Positions 8,263 to 19,401 are shown, counted from the stretch's first letter. The stretch is DNA of 64,000 nucleotides from Asaia astilbis JCM 15831 (GCF_000613845.1 NZ_BAJT01000018.1:1-64000), one strand, 5' to 3'. Program-made: numbers and translations. The notes: generated by a model from the sequence alone, not told the origin.

Positions 8263-9695
8263 TTGAGCCTGACCGTGCTCGTTGGGGCTATGATCTTTTC
8301 TTACGCATTCGTCAGAGGGGCCAATAGCTTCGTCAAAGGGGGCTGCAAGCTAGAACGGGGGCTCCTTTTCGAGGGGATGCGTGACCGGCTTGGTGATGCC
8401 TCTTTTTTCGGGTTTGTTTTTGGCATTTCTCTCGCGATCAGCGGGTGGCCGGGCTTCGCTGCGCTCTCGACGGTGGTCTTCACGGCTGCCCTGGTTGCTG
8501 CATCGAACGCCAAGCACATTCTTCTTCAGGAACCTCTGGTCTTTACGGATTTCGTACTCCTCAAATGCGTCGTGAAACATCCGACATTCTATATGTTCGC
8601 CATAGGCATTCGCCTGCGTTTGGCGATCGTTTTGGGCCTCATCCTAATGATCGGGCTGCTCGTCTGGTCGTTGGTCTCCGCCCCTTTGATCGGTCATGTT
8701 ACCGGCCTGTTCTTGATCATTTTTTTTCTGACGGTTTTGAGGCTGCTGCCGGTAGAAAAGATCGCACCCGAACCCGATTTGGCGAGAGATGTCTCCCGAC
8801 TGGGCCTGGGTGGCTGCCTCGCCCTTTACTGGCGGCGCTGGTTGCAGCAGGCACCTGGCCCGGTACCGGCTCTTCCTTCTCCAGCAAAGGCAGAGCCGGG
8901 CGAAATCTGCATTGTTGTTCAATGTGAGTCCTTTGCAGAGCCCGCCAGGCTCGGCTTGCCCTCATCGGTGGTGTTGCCAGAGTTGAATGAGTTCAACGCT
9001 GCGCGTGCCAGGCGTCTCAATACGGGCGGCTCGATGTCAGTGTATTTGGCGCCTACACGCTGCGCACTGAATATGCGGTCCTTTCTGGGCGCGGCGAGAG
9101 TGAGCTTGGTTTTTGTCGTTACGATCCCTTCCTTTCAGCGCTCGGTGACGCTGACAAAACCTTGCCCAGTCTCCTGAATGACGCAGGGTTTCACTCGATT
9201 TACGTGCATCCCAACGACCTCGATTTTGCCGATAGGGCCGTCTACATGCCCGGACTTGGTTTTGCGGACTCCATCGGTATCGAGGGATTTTCGAGCCAGG
9301 CGGCGAATAAGGGCGAAAGGGTTAGCGATTTCGACCTTGCAGAATTCATCCTGGACGCTGTGGACAGGCATGTTGACCCGCTTTTCATCTACGCCGTGAC
9401 GATAGAGAACCACGGCCCCTGGTCGGGCCATGGGGACCCCGGGGAGCGCTATCTCTCAAACCTCACTAAAAGCGACGCGATGATTGGCGCGCTCGTCCGC
9501 GGTCTCGATGCCCGTGGACGACCCGCAAGGCTGATCTTCTTTGGGGATCATCGCCCTTCCATCCCGGGTCTGATCTCATCGGACGCAGGACGGGATACGC
9601 CTTATGTGATTGTCGATTTCGCCAAGGGAGAAATCGCGCCACGATCATGTGACATTCCCCCCGAAGCCTTGTTTGAGGCCGCTTTAGGACGGTGA
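8263..9695 (+). CDS. MdoB/LTA-synthase-like sulfatase-fold transferase, frameshifted
   Basis: Restoring one base near 9033 gives a 477-residue membrane enzyme of the alkaline phosphatase/sulfatase superfamily. Residues 1-185 hold several membrane segments and the EPLVFTDFVLLK block typical of LTA synthase-like and phosphoglycerol-transferase proteins. The periplasmic domain shows CESFAEP, the nucleophile region reading LRTEYAVLSG in the corrected frame, ENHGPW, and the metal-binding FFGDHRPS. These enzymes move phosphoglycerol or phosphoethanolamine onto envelope glycans; the acceptor here is unknown. TTG start at 8263 is supported by GGAG upstream. In the given sequence the frame changes before the nucleophile and stops at 9177. 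Confidence 0.82.
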
Positions 9696-9760
9696 TGTCA
9701 GCTCGCGAGAGCGTCCCCTTAGACCTGAAGTTCTCGAGGCTGCGCCCTGCGCGGCGTCGA

Positions 9761-10978
9761 TCAGGCCTTCGCCGCGTGTCTGGGTTTGAACAGGTGGAAG
9801 AGGGGACCGGTCAACAATGTCGAAATGACAGCAAGAACCATCAGAGAGGCAAACGCGAATTCCGACAACATGCCCTGCTCGTGGAGGATCGTTGCGGCCA
9901 CGATTTCCATGAGGCCCTTGCATTGGAGCAAGGAACCCAGGCCCAGCGTCTGACGTGTTGAAAGCCCTGAGGCAGGCGGAAAGAGATAGATCGATCCCAT
10001 CTTGGCCAGGATCGAGATCGCAACGAGGCTGAGGGAGGCGAGCACCGAGGGCCAGGTCAGGGCGTCGCCGTTGATCCTCAAACCACTATGGCCGAAGAAA
10101 AGCGGCGCGACCCAGATCAGGGCAAAGGTCGAGATGGCTTCATAGGGCAGGCGTCTGACCCATGAGGGCGGCATGAAGGCGCCAGCAAAATAGGCACCGA
10201 TCAATTCGTGCATCCCCAGCGTCATACTCGCCCAAGACCCAAGGCTCAGGTAGAGGGGGACGACGGCCCAGATCAGCAGGCGCGGGGGATTGCGGTAATG
10301 GCGCGACGCCAGAGATCCGCCGAGGCCGAGAGCGATGAGGAGAAGGGCTGCGCCGCCTTCTCTGAGACCCCAGCTATGCATGGCTGTCTGACGTTCGGCA
10401 GCAAATTGAAGGACCGCGAGGCCAATCCAAAGGGTCGCGTCATCGATCACAGCCAGTTTGAGGGCCAGCTGGCCGATGGGTCTGTCTGCGGCGGGGAGCT
10501 CTCTTACGATCCCGATCAGCACGGGCAAGGCGCTTACAGCGATACAGAGCCCGATCGATGCTGCGGCAATAACCGGCGAAACCGATGGCGCGTGCCAACC
10601 GGGAAGCGGCAGGAAAAAGTAATAGACGAGGATCGCACCGACAAGAAACGGGCCGCCCAGCGCGATGACGGCGCCGCCAAGCAGGCGGGGCACAGGGGGC
10701 TTCACAAGTGGCCCCTCTACTGGACCATCATCAGGGTGCTGCCACATCTCCATGCCCGCCGTGAAGGCGAGGACAAGCACAGCAATCCAGCCGATCGTGT
10801 CACCGTAGAAGGAAGGGATCCCGAGCGATTTGAGCGGTAGGTGCCAGACAGCCGCCAGGATGCCGATCAAGATCGGGATCACGGCGATCGGGATGGTGCG
10901 GCCGATCAAGCGCCAGAGCAGCCAGGGCACGCATACAAAAATACCGGCATCTGCCAAGACAGCAGCGAGATCGTACAT
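9761..10978 (-). CDS. CPA2-type cation:proton antiporter (Kef/NapA-like)
   Basis: A 405-residue integral membrane protein with about 12 hydrophobic segments and no cytoplasmic TrkA domain. The pair of discontinuous-helix motifs expected in CPA2 antiporters is visible: LKLAVIDDATLWIGLA (Asp-Asp, the ion-binding site) in the middle and the MHELIGAYFAGAFMPP block after it. It probably exchanges H+ for Na+ or K+, relevant to acid tolerance. ATG at 10978 is chosen for the AAAGGG six bases upstream; a TTG at 10999 is less likely. Convergent with the sulfatase gene and divergent from the M48 peptidase. Confidence 0.88.
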   Translation of the reverse strand: MYDLAAVLADAGIFVCVPWLLWRLIGRTIPIAVIPILIGILAAVWHLPLKSLGIPSFYGDTIGWIAVLVLAFTAGMEMWQHPDDGPVEGPLVKPPVPRLLGGAVIALGGPFLVGAILVYYFFLPLPGWHAPSVSPVIAAASIGLCIAVSALPVLIGIVRELPAADRPIGQLALKLAVIDDATLWIGLAVLQFAAERQTAMHSWGLREGGAALLLIALGLGGSLASRHYRNPPRLLIWAVVPLYLSLGSWASMTLGMHELIGAYFAGAFMPPSWVRRLPYEAISTFALIWVAPLFFGHSGLRINGDALTWPSVLASLSLVAISILAKMGSIYLFPPASGLSTRQTLGLGSLLQCKGLMEIVAATILHEQGMLSEFAFASLMVLAVISTLLTGPLFHLFKPRHAAKA

Positions 10979-11185
10979 ATGTGCCCTTTCGCAATTCAAG
11001 GAGAGGATAGCGTGGTTGAGGGGGGAAGATCAAATTGCCTCGATCAGACGAAAAGCGCGATCTAGAGTGGCAGTATTGTGCCACCTGAAAAATATAAATG
11101 AGTGCCCAGGGACTATACCCAATAAATCCGTTGATTTTTTATGAGGACATCTATCTGTTTCCATATAAAATGTAATGGAAATGCT

Positions 11186-11971
11186 ATGAACCTGAGATTT
11201 TCTCAATACAGACTCTCCAAGGAGAGCAGTTACGGTGCGGCCCTGACGATCGTTGGATCGGGCATCTGGTTCCTCGTTCTACTGAACATCTTACTTCAGA
11301 AAAACGCGATCGCTGGTATTTTCGGACTTGGGATTGATGGGGTCTTTTTGTGGGTTTTCTTCCGGTTCATGGCGGCATTATTTCGGGCGCGCATGTTCGG
11401 AAATTCGATTGCGCTGACCAAGGAACAGTTCCCCGAGCTATACGACATTTTCGTCGATGCCAGTCAGCAGCTCGGGCTCAAGAAAACGCCGGAAGCCTTC
11501 ATCTACAATTCGCATGGAGTCATGAATGCAGTCGCTGTGATGTTTGCTCGCGGGCGCTATGTCTTGCTGACATCGGCGATCGTGGAGATCGAAGAACACG
11601 AACAGCTTCGGTTTATCATCGGACACGAGCTTGCTCACCATGCTTTGGGCCATCTGGGCTTTTTCAAACACGTTCTGCGCTTGCCTGGTTGTCTTGTTCC
11701 TTTCCTCTACTCAGCATACTCGCGAGCCAGAGAGTTCAGTTGCGATGCCGTCGGAGCGGCGCTCCTGGAAGATAAGATTCATGCTTTGACTGCGTTGCAG
11801 ATGCTGGCTTGCGGCGCGCGACGTCTCAATTCGGGGCTTAACCCCCGAGCCTTCGCTGCCCAGGAGCGTCACGTCCCTCGCATTGCGGGTTTCTGCCGGG
11901 AAATCATGATGACACATCCGCGCACAACGAGGAGAGTGGAACGTTTGATGACAGTGTTTTCGTTTGATTGA
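11186..11971 (+). CDS. M48 family zinc metallopeptidase
   Basis: A 261-residue membrane-anchored protease. One hydrophobic stretch near residues 20-70 forms the membrane part, then the catalytic domain carries the zinc motif HELAH (in IIGHELAHHALG) and the downstream glutamate ligand in AREFSCDAVGA. M48 proteins of the HtpX/Ste24 group degrade misfolded membrane proteins; this one is shorter and belongs to the M48B-like group. Start at the ATG at 11186 because GGAA precedes it; an upstream in-frame ATG at 11141 would add an unlikely polar leader. It is followed by a strong hairpin at 12062-12083. Confidence 0.87.
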   Translation: MNLRFSQYRLSKESSYGAALTIVGSGIWFLVLLNILLQKNAIAGIFGLGIDGVFLWVFFRFMAALFRARMFGNSIALTKEQFPELYDIFVDASQQLGLKKTPEAFIYNSHGVMNAVAVMFARGRYVLLTSAIVEIEEHEQLRFIIGHELAHHALGHLGFFKHVLRLPGCLVPFLYSAYSRAREFSCDAVGAALLEDKIHALTALQMLACGARRLNSGLNPRAFAAQERHVPRIAGFCREIMMTHPRTTRRVERLMTVFSFD

Positions 11972-12061
11972 TGATCAGGCAGTTCGAAGCGCAAAGAGGT
12001 ATCACGCGAAGTCTCAAATGTGGCGATGGTCGGTTTGTGGCTGGTCTAGGATACTTTAGGT

Positions 12062-12083
12062 GGGACAGAGTCGCCTCTGTCCC
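12062..12083. terminator. Hairpin between convergent genes
   Basis: GGGACAGAG and CTCTGTCCC form a perfect 9-base stem around a TCGC loop. It lies between the convergent M48 peptidase and TonB-receptor genes and could stop both transcripts. There is no long T run on either side, so it is a stem-only candidate. Confidence 0.6.
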
Positions 12084-12132
12084 GACAAGTCCACTCCGCT
12101 TTTCCAGATTGTCTCGACAACACGTTCGGAAA

Positions 12133-14339
12133 TCAAAAACCGGCTTGCAGGCTGATCGAGAACGCTCGCGGCGTCCCAATGAGCACTTCCGAAGGGTAGC
12201 TCGTATCGGCCCATTGGACGAAATGCTTATCGCCGATGTTATCGATCCGCCCGTAGAGCGTCATGCCTTTTCGAAGATGCCAGCCAGCAAAGACATTGAC
12301 CAGGGCGTAGTCCTTGAGAGTCAGGGTGTTCGCAAAGTCGCCTGACGGGCGGAAACGTAGCGCATGCCTGTGCCCAGATCGACGGGGAGATCCAGAGCTG
12401 AAGACCAGATCGCCCAGAAATTGGCGGTAACAGCGGGCACGTTTGGGACCTGATGACCCGAGGCATCGGTCGATGCGTCCGGATAGAACGTCCCGTAATG
12501 CGCGTCCGTGTACGCGACATTGCCTGACAGGCTCCAATGACGGTCCAGACGCCAGTCAGCCTCAGCTTCGACGCCTCGTGATCGCTGGCTGCCTGCGGTT
12601 GAGACACTGTCCTGACCGGTCTGCACAAGCACCCGGCTGCGACGGATATCGAACAAGGAGAGTGTTGTGACGAGCCGTCCGGAAAGCGCGCACGCTTTGA
12701 GGCCAATCTCACCCTGTCGCGACTGGCTGAGGCGCGAGAACTGTCCCTTATTAGCGATGAACAGGTTCGATCCCGGGGGATCTTCCGCTGTCGTATAGAC
12801 GCCGTAGACGCTCAACTCTGGTAGGATGTCATAGACCGGACCGATGCGGAAATTTGCCGGGTTATAATGGCCCTTGAAACTGGTCGAGGTATTGAATTGC
12901 CCGCTCTGGTTGTAATTTTGTCTGTCGAGTGAGAGCCAGTCATAACGAAACCCACCGACAAGCCTTAATCTGGGGGTGAGTGAGAGCGTGTCTTCAAGAA
13001 AAAGCCCGGCATCGACCATGGTTGTGGGGGATTTCCGGTAGGGGATTTCCCCCTCGAAGGTCCCGAGGGCGCCTCCCTCAGGGCTGGTGAGCGACACGCT
13101 GTCTGCATAGGTCGCGTCAGGGAAGCCGCGATTACGGACGAAGCGCAGATAATACGCGTCGCCCCCGATCACGAAGCGGTTCTTCAGGCCCCGAAAGACA
13201 CTGTCGACACGGGCATCGACGCTGTCTCCAACTTGATGCTGGTTCTGGTAGACATAAAACCGGTCACGTCCGATACGGCCCGGTGCGATTGAAGCGCCAC
13301 TCGCATCGATTTGCCCTGTCTCTCCAATATAGGTATAGGCCTCGGCATTGTCCCAGCGACGCTTGGCATAGACGAAATAGGCTTTGTCATGCAGCGTGAT
13401 ATGGTCTTTGAGTGTCCAGGTAAGACGCAGTGTCGGGGTTGCGTTGACTGAACTGGCGCGAGGGTTTGCAACGTTATAGGTGCGCCACAGTGATGAGCGG
13501 CTGACCACGAAATTTTTCGATGACTGCAACAGACCGCCTGCTGGATCTTGTACAGCTGAACCGGGGACCAGAGGCGTGCCGTAATAGGTCGAGAGGTTGT
13601 CCGTGAGATAGTCCATGCCCAGTTGTGCGGAGAAACGCGGGGAGGGACGCCAGAGCAATGTTGTCGTCCAGTCATTGCTGTGCGGATTGGCGCCGCTCAC
13701 ATAGCCATCGGATGAGGTGCGACTGAAATCGCTGCGAAGGGCGAGTGTTTTGCTGAGCGGCACGGAGCCACCGATCCCTGCATTCCAGCTATTGAAGCTG
13801 CCATAGGAGACCAGCGCGTCAAGATGAGCGTGCTCCAGATCAGGGCTTCGCGTCCGCATATCGACCGTGCCGCCAACGGCGCCCTGACCGTACAGGACCG
13901 AAGAAGGTCCCTTGAGCACCTCTACTGCCTCGAGATTGAACGCATTCAGAGGGCGGTTCACCATCGTGGTGGGACCGAAATAGAAACCGTCTCTCAGCAC
14001 AAGAATCTGATTGCCGCCAAAGCCCCGCATCATCAGCTGGGCAGGGTTGCCCGGAGACCCTCCCGATGTCACGCCGGAAGCTGAATCAGCGGCCTGCTCG
14101 GCCTGAGCATAGCCACGGGTCGAGATGAGCTTCTGGTCGATGACCGAAATCGAGGCCGGGCTGTGCTGGATGGTAAGACCGAGCTTGCCGCCGATGGCAG
14201 GCGTGGCATTCAGCCCAGTACTTTGCCCATGAGCGGTGATATATTCATCTGCCGCGCTCTGGTCTTGGGCGATGGCGGGAAAGGAGAGCAGGGGAAGCCC
14301 TGCGAGGAGGAGAGATTTGAGCGGGCGCGAGGGGCGCAT
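12133..14339 (-). CDS. TonB-dependent receptor, siderophore type, under B12 riboswitch; frameshifted
   Basis: A 735-residue outer-membrane receptor once one base is restored near 12335. Signal peptide residues 1-24 (cleavage AIAQD); plug domain about 45-170 with the MRGFGGNQILVLRDG motif and LKGPSSVLYGQGAVGG; the rest is a 22-strand barrel ending in Phe (SLQAGF), as the family requires. The architecture is that of FhuA-like ferric-siderophore receptors. The leader, however, carries a cobalamin riboswitch (14444-14626), so expression should fall when adenosylcobalamin is plentiful, and the cargo may be a corrinoid or cobalt chelate. In the given sequence the frame ends at 12321, losing the last barrel strands. 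Confidence 0.88.
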
Positions 14340-14443
14340 GATGGCGGTTTTATCCCGTGGTCAGACACGTCACTACGATGAGCAGGTTTTAGCCTGTTCC
14401 TTCCGGGACACCCCGCCCATCAGTTTTCGTCCGTGACTATGGA

Positions 14444-14626
14444 TGATGGCAGGTCTCCTGACTTGTGCGTCGTCACATGATGACAAGCCTTCCCGGGGGG
14501 ATAAACCCAGTGGCCGGGCCCGAAGACCCTTGTCAGCAATCTCTTCACCTACAGTTGCGGGGGCAGTCATGGCGTCAGACCATGTTCCCTTTTCATCCCG
14601 GCAAGCGGGAACCATCGGGCGCGACC
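14444..14626 (-). promoter_or_regulatory. Cobalamin riboswitch
   Basis: Read on the minus strand, this leader has the ordered parts of the cobalamin aptamer: a GGTTCCC...GGGAAC hairpin, the core GCCCCCGCAACTGTAGG, GCCACTGGG, CGGGAAGGC, and the closing B12 box AGTCAGGAGACCTGCCAT at 14445-14462. It lies about 100 bases before the TonB receptor start, the usual distance for control of translation or termination. Family identification is by motif order, which I consider secure. Confidence 0.95.
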
Positions 14627-14754
14627 CTAACGTGCGTTTCTGGGCTGTCAATCTGGCGGCCCTGAGCCGCGAAACCCCGAATTCAGGGGGCGCATGACGG
14701 ATCGATGCGGAGCCTGTCTATTCCCGCATCGATCCGTTGCTTCGGGCGCCGAAC

Positions 14755-16766
14755 TTACCTGTGTGCGGTCTTCCCCATGTGAGGGTCCGAAATGCTCGGC
14801 TCCCCGTTTTCGATATGTCCGGCTGCGGCCAGCAGGACATCACCGGACATCGATTTGACCTCCACGTGATACCAACCCTGGCTGGGAACCAGATCTACAG
14901 TTTCTGTTGCGCGCGACCGGGCTTTGAGAGGACATGTCATCTTCTCGCCGCTGTAATGGTCGATGAGGAGGACATCCTTTTCTGCCGGCCTGGATGTCGA
15001 GAAGACAAAGGTGAGCTTGTTGCCGTCTTCTTCAAGCTCGAGGGCGAGGTTGCTCGACGGGCGATGCAGACGATAAAATCCGTGAGGGCCGTAGATCTCC
15101 ACATTGCCTTGTGAAGCGCAGGTCCATGTCTGGCTTGTCCCTGCCAGGACTGTCAGATGCTGGCTGGGGTGCCCGGATTGACGGATGCGGAAGACCACGC
15201 CTTGCTTTCCGGTATTGGAAAAGCTCAGCTTGTCGGGATGATCCGCATCGGTGCTGACCGCGAAGCGATAAGGCAAAGCGCGGCTGGGGCGCTGTCCTGT
15301 TTCCTGCAGCGGCAGGCTGCCATGCTCCGGCACGACTGGCGGCGGGTGAGCGCAGGAGAGCCGTGTCTGCGGCAGGTAATCGTCTGTGTTGGGGAGTTCT
15401 GCCGACCACTGGGCATCGGGCTTGGAGAAATCGAAGACTGACGTCAGGTCACCGCAGACCGCGCGGCGCCAGGGCGTGATGGTCGGGCAGACGACGCCAA
15501 AGCGCTTTTCGAGAAATTGCAGGATCGAGGTGTGATCGAATACCTGCGAATTGACCCAGCCTCCCTTCGTCCAGGGCGAGATGATCAGGCTGGCACACGC
15601 GGGCCGAGACCGACCGGTTCCCCATGATAGCTTTCACCTGCGGTCGAGATTGCATCGCTTCCTTCGCCTGAAAGCGTCGGGATCGGCGGCGGCATGTGAT
15701 CGAAAAACCCATCATTCTCATCGTAATTGAGAATGAAGACGGTCTTGGCCCATGTATCGGGATGACGAACAAAAATGTCGATCAGCTTGGAGATGAGATG
15801 CTCGCCAAAGCCGGGAGGGGCTTCAGGGTGTTCGGACAGGGCTGCTGGGGGAACGATCCAGGAAACCTGCGGCAGTGTTCCCTTGGCGATGTCACGTTCG
15901 AAGGCCTCCAATAGATAGCGGCCTTCGAGCTCATGCATGTTGTCCTTGTTCGAGCCAGGGACAACGGCACGGCCGTTGAGATAGCGCCAATCCTTGCGGT
16001 CGAGGTTGCGGAACTGCCGGAACGATGCGAGCGGGTTATCGCCGAAATTGTCGTATTCTTGGTAGAATTTCCAGCTGACGCCTGCTTCCTGTAGCCGCTC
16101 AGGATAGGTCGTCCAGTCGAAGGGTTTGAACTTCGGATTGTCATGCGCCATGTCGGCAGACCAGTTGCCGTCATCCTCATTGACGACGGCCTGCGTTCCA
16201 TCAGCGCCGACGGAGAGGCCATTCGTTCCCGTGAAGAAATAGAGGCGATTGGGGTTGGTCGGGCCGAAGATCGATGCGTGATAGGCATCGCAGATCGTGA
16301 AGGCATCGGCGAGCGCGTAGTAGTAAGGGATTTCCTTGCGCGTGAAATAGCCCATGGTCATCGGCGTCTTGTGGGGGATCCAGCAGCCCCATTCGTTCCA
16401 GGCTGCCTGTGAGCCTTTCCAGCTATGGTCGAGGCTTTTGAGGCACGCTGCCGAAGTGTGCACCGTGTCGAACAGGAACGGCCAGATCGCGCGGCCCTTC
16501 TCGTTCTTCTGCGCGAATACCGAGCTGCCATCGGACTGACGTTCGGCGCGTGGATCACCGTAACCACGCACGCCGCGCAGGGTCCCGAAATAATGATCGA
16601 AAGAGCGGTTCTCCTGCATCAGGATCACGACGTGCTTGACGTCTTCGATGGTGCCCGTCTCGCGATTGGCGGGGATTGCCAGAGCCTGTTTGAGATTGTC
16701 AGGGAGCATGGCCCCAGCCAGTGCGGCTGCGCCGAAATGGAGAAATTGCCGACGGCTGGGTGTCAT
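14755..16766 (-). CDS. Phospholipase C, phosphocholine-specific type (Tat-exported), frameshifted
   Basis: Restoring one base near 15600 gives 670 residues, close to the usual length of non-hemolytic phospholipases C. Twin-arginine signal SRRQFLHFGAAALAGA at residues 4-19. Catalytic alkaline-phosphatase-like core: HVVILMQENRSFDHYFG near residue 45 (metal-binding Glu-Asn), and the NYDENDGFFDHMPPP block about 350. In the corrected frame the chain continues SPWTKGGWVNSQVFDHTSIL, another family signature, then two C-terminal beta domains (SFSNTGKQG, GWYHVEV). It hydrolyses phospholipid headgroups and can supply phosphate. The adjacent TonB receptor is upstream in the same direction, separated by two hairpins. 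Confidence 0.9.
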
Positions 16767-16791
16767 GATGTGTGTCCCGTTTGTTCAAACG

Positions 16792-16817
16792 GCTCGATCG
16801 ATCCTGCCGGATCGAGC
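16792..16817. terminator. Hairpin upstream of phospholipase C
   Basis: GCTCGATC and GATCGAGC form a perfect 8-base stem with a 10-base loop in the gap between the TonB receptor and the phospholipase gene. It may act as part of an intergenic terminator or as a leader structure; no T run follows it. Confidence 0.35.
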
Positions 16818-16851
16818 GAGCATCGTTTTGTTTCGGTAGAGCAGGTGTCTC

Positions 16852-16880
16852 TCTGCTGAGCGGTTAACCCACTCAGCAGA
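16852..16880 (-). terminator. Hairpin after TonB-receptor stop codon
   Basis: TCTGCTGAG and CTCAGCAGA form a 9-base stem with an 11-base loop, about ten bases after the stop of the TonB receptor gene at 16890 on the minus strand. The position suits a transcription terminator or mRNA-stabilising structure. A T tract is lacking. Confidence 0.5.
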
Positions 16881-16889
16881 AGGGATGGC

Positions 16890-19286
16890 TCAGTTGAAGT
16901 GCTTGCGGATGGTGAAGAACACCATGCGAGGCGCAGCAGCCTGAAGTGTCTGGAAGGTGCCCGAAGGATCGGAGTTCACGAAACCGGTGCTGCCGACCGA
17001 GGCGACATAGCGCTTGTCGAACAGGTTGGTCACGTTGATTTGGGTGTCCAGACCACGCAGCCAGAAATTGTTGCTCTTGAAGCGATAGCCGACATTCAGG
17101 TTGAAGACGTCATTGGCAGGCACAGAGGCATCGTTCGTGTAGGTGTAGTAACGACGGTCCTGGATCTGCATCAGCACGTTGCCCCAGATCTGACCGTCAT
17201 CGTAGCCGATCTGCAGGTTGGCGAGGTTACGCGGCATGCCGACCACGTTCTTGCCCTTGATCTGCGCTGAAATCTGGCCGTTGGCGTAAACATTGTCCTG
17301 ATAAAAGGAATTGTTGAACGCGTAGGACGCAAAGATCGACCAGTTCGGCGCGAACTGCCAGTTCACGGCGGTGTCGAAGCCACGGGAAATCACGCCACCG
17401 ACGTTGGACAGAACAGCAGCATTACCCTGAATACCAACACCCTGCGTCACGGAAAGCAGACGGTTTTCGAACTGGATGTAATAACCGGTCAGCGACGCCT
17501 GGAAAGTCTTGGTGTGGTAGCGATAGCCGAGCTCTTCCGTGTTGGACAGCTCAGGCTTCAGCTTGCCCTGAAGCGCCTGGAAGCCGGCAACTGTGGTCGA
17601 GAACGGACCGGACGTCTGGGCGCTGTCGAAAGCCGCCATGTTGCGGGCATAATCGACGAAGATCTCGTGATGCGCGTTGATACGGTAGTTTGCACCGATT
17701 TGCGGCAGGAAGCCGTTGGTCGCATTGAGCGAGCCCGACGGATAAGCCGTCGGCAGCGTCGTGCCGAGATAATTACCGTTCATGGCGCGCGAGATGTTAT
17801 CGACGATCAGCGACTTGAAGCCGTAATTGACCTTCAGCTTGGGCGTGATCTTCCAGGTGTCGTCAAGATGAACCTGATAGGTCTTGGTGTTGAAGGCGCT
17901 CTGCCACTGGGTCGCGAAGGCGTTATTCTTGTACCAGAAGGTAGAAGAAGGCGTGCCATCGAGCGCCAGACCGTAGAAGCGGCGTGCCTGGTTGAAATTG
18001 TTGTTCTCGAACCAGAAGCCGCCTTCGATCGAATGATTGGCGATCTTGTAGGTCAGGCTGCCGATAAAGCCCGCACGGTGGATGCTGTACTCGGTCGTAC
18101 GCGCCGACATCGGTGAGCCGCCATACTGTGCCGGGGTTGGCGTGTAAGGCGTAACCCAGACGCCTTCGCCAGCATTGGTGTGGCCGTAGCCCATGACATA
18201 GCCAGAGAGGCGATTATTGACCTTGAAGTCGAGCTTGCCATAGCCGAGCGCATCTTCACGCAGGCCGCCACCGTTATAATAGACGGTGTCCTGATTTTCG
18301 ATGCCCTTGGGGAAGGCTGTGCCGTTCTGATACGCATAGGCGATCTGCTTCGCCAGCGCGTAATTGCCCGTGATATTGTCCAGATTATAGCCATAGGTTT
18401 TGATCTGGGCGAGCGAGATGTCCTGATAATCGTTCTCGGCGCGCTTGGACCAGTCACCGAAAACGGTGAATTTCAGATTTTCTCCCAGAGGCTGGACGAA
18501 CTTGGCGTTGGCCTGATCCTGCCTCTGAACGCCATCGCCTTTCCACTTATTCGCGTCCTGATGGTTGTAGGACACGAAGAACTTGCCGCCGCCCTTGAGC
18601 AGGCCGCTATTGATGCGGGCGAAGGTGCGCCACGTAGAGGCTGATCCGATCGTGCCGCTGACATCTGCGCCGAACTTGTCGGAAGGGGTGATGGACGTGA
18701 ACTGAAGAGCACCACCAAGATCGTTGGAGGCCGCGACGCCAACAGCGCCCGCGCCCTGGGTCAGCGTGGCGGGACCGTTATTTTCGGTCTGAAGTGCACG
18801 CCCGATGGAGAGGCCGTTCGTGTTGCCATAAGCGAGGTTGCCGAGCGGCACGCCGTCGAAGGTAAAGCCGAGACGGCTCTGATCGAAACCTCGAATGATG
18901 ATCTGCTGCGACCACTCATAGGAGCCCAGCGGATCCGACGAGGTGAACATGACGCCGGGAAGCTTTGAAAGCGTTTTGAAAGGGCTGGTTCCGGGAGTGT
19001 ATTCCTGGATCGCCGTACGGGAAACGGTCTGCGTCTCGCGTGCCTGACCTGCGCCCAGAACGATGATCGACTCAGATCCCCTCGACTCTGCGGCGCTCGA
19101 GCGCGCCTTGGTCTTCTTAACCGGCTTTGCAGCCTGGCTGGTCGTCACGGGGCGGCTTGCCTTTTGTGTGACAGCTGCGTTCGAAGTCTGTTGTGTCGCC
19201 TGAGCAAAAGCTCCCTGGGTCGATTGCGCTGCAATGACAAGGGCAGGGATGCTGGCGGAAATAACAAGACTGAGTCTGAGTTTCAT
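16890..19286 (-). CDS. TonB-dependent outer-membrane receptor
   Basis: A 798-residue receptor with a signal peptide (residues 1-29, AFAQ), a Lys/Ala-rich spacer (about 40-70), a plug domain (about 80-200 with IIIRGFDQSRLGFTFDGVPL and ASNDLGGALQF) and a barrel ending IRKHFN. The frame is intact. The family imports iron chelates, vitamins, nickel or other scarce nutrients; the substrate cannot be read from the sequence. Its nearest partner in the same direction is a phospholipase C, which would fit phosphate or lipid-breakdown-product uptake as well as iron. A sequence resembling a Pho box lies upstream at 19388-19405. Confidence 0.9.
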   Translation of the reverse strand: MKLRLSLVISASIPALVIAAQSTQGAFAQATQQTSNAAVTQKASRPVTTSQAAKPVKKTKARSSAAESRGSESIIVLGAGQARETQTVSRTAIQEYTPGTSPFKTLSKLPGVMFTSSDPLGSYEWSQQIIIRGFDQSRLGFTFDGVPLGNLAYGNTNGLSIGRALQTENNGPATLTQGAGAVGVAASNDLGGALQFTSITPSDKFGADVSGTIGSASTWRTFARINSGLLKGGGKFFVSYNHQDANKWKGDGVQRQDQANAKFVQPLGENLKFTVFGDWSKRAENDYQDISLAQIKTYGYNLDNITGNYALAKQIAYAYQNGTAFPKGIENQDTVYYNGGGLREDALGYGKLDFKVNNRLSGYVMGYGHTNAGEGVWVTPYTPTPAQYGGSPMSARTTEYSIHRAGFIGSLTYKIANHSIEGGFWFENNNFNQARRFYGLALDGTPSSTFWYKNNAFATQWQSAFNTKTYQVHLDDTWKITPKLKVNYGFKSLIVDNISRAMNGNYLGTTLPTAYPSGSLNATNGFLPQIGANYRINAHHEIFVDYARNMAAFDSAQTSGPFSTTVAGFQALQGKLKPELSNTEELGYRYHTKTFQASLTGYYIQFENRLLSVTQGVGIQGNAAVLSNVGGVISRGFDTAVNWQFAPNWSIFASYAFNNSFYQDNVYANGQISAQIKGKNVVGMPRNLANLQIGYDDGQIWGNVLMQIQDRRYYTYTNDASVPANDVFNLNVGYRFKSNNFWLRGLDTQINVTNLFDKRYVASVGSTGFVNSDPSGTFQTLQAAAPRMVFFTIRKHFN

Positions 19287-19401
19287 CGAGGGGACCGTTT
19301 CGCTTCATGATCGAAAGACGGGCCGTAGATATCGATTTAAAATCGCGTTCAGTATTATGGTTTTATTACAAACTTATCGAAATGAAACAGTCACTTGGGT
19401 G

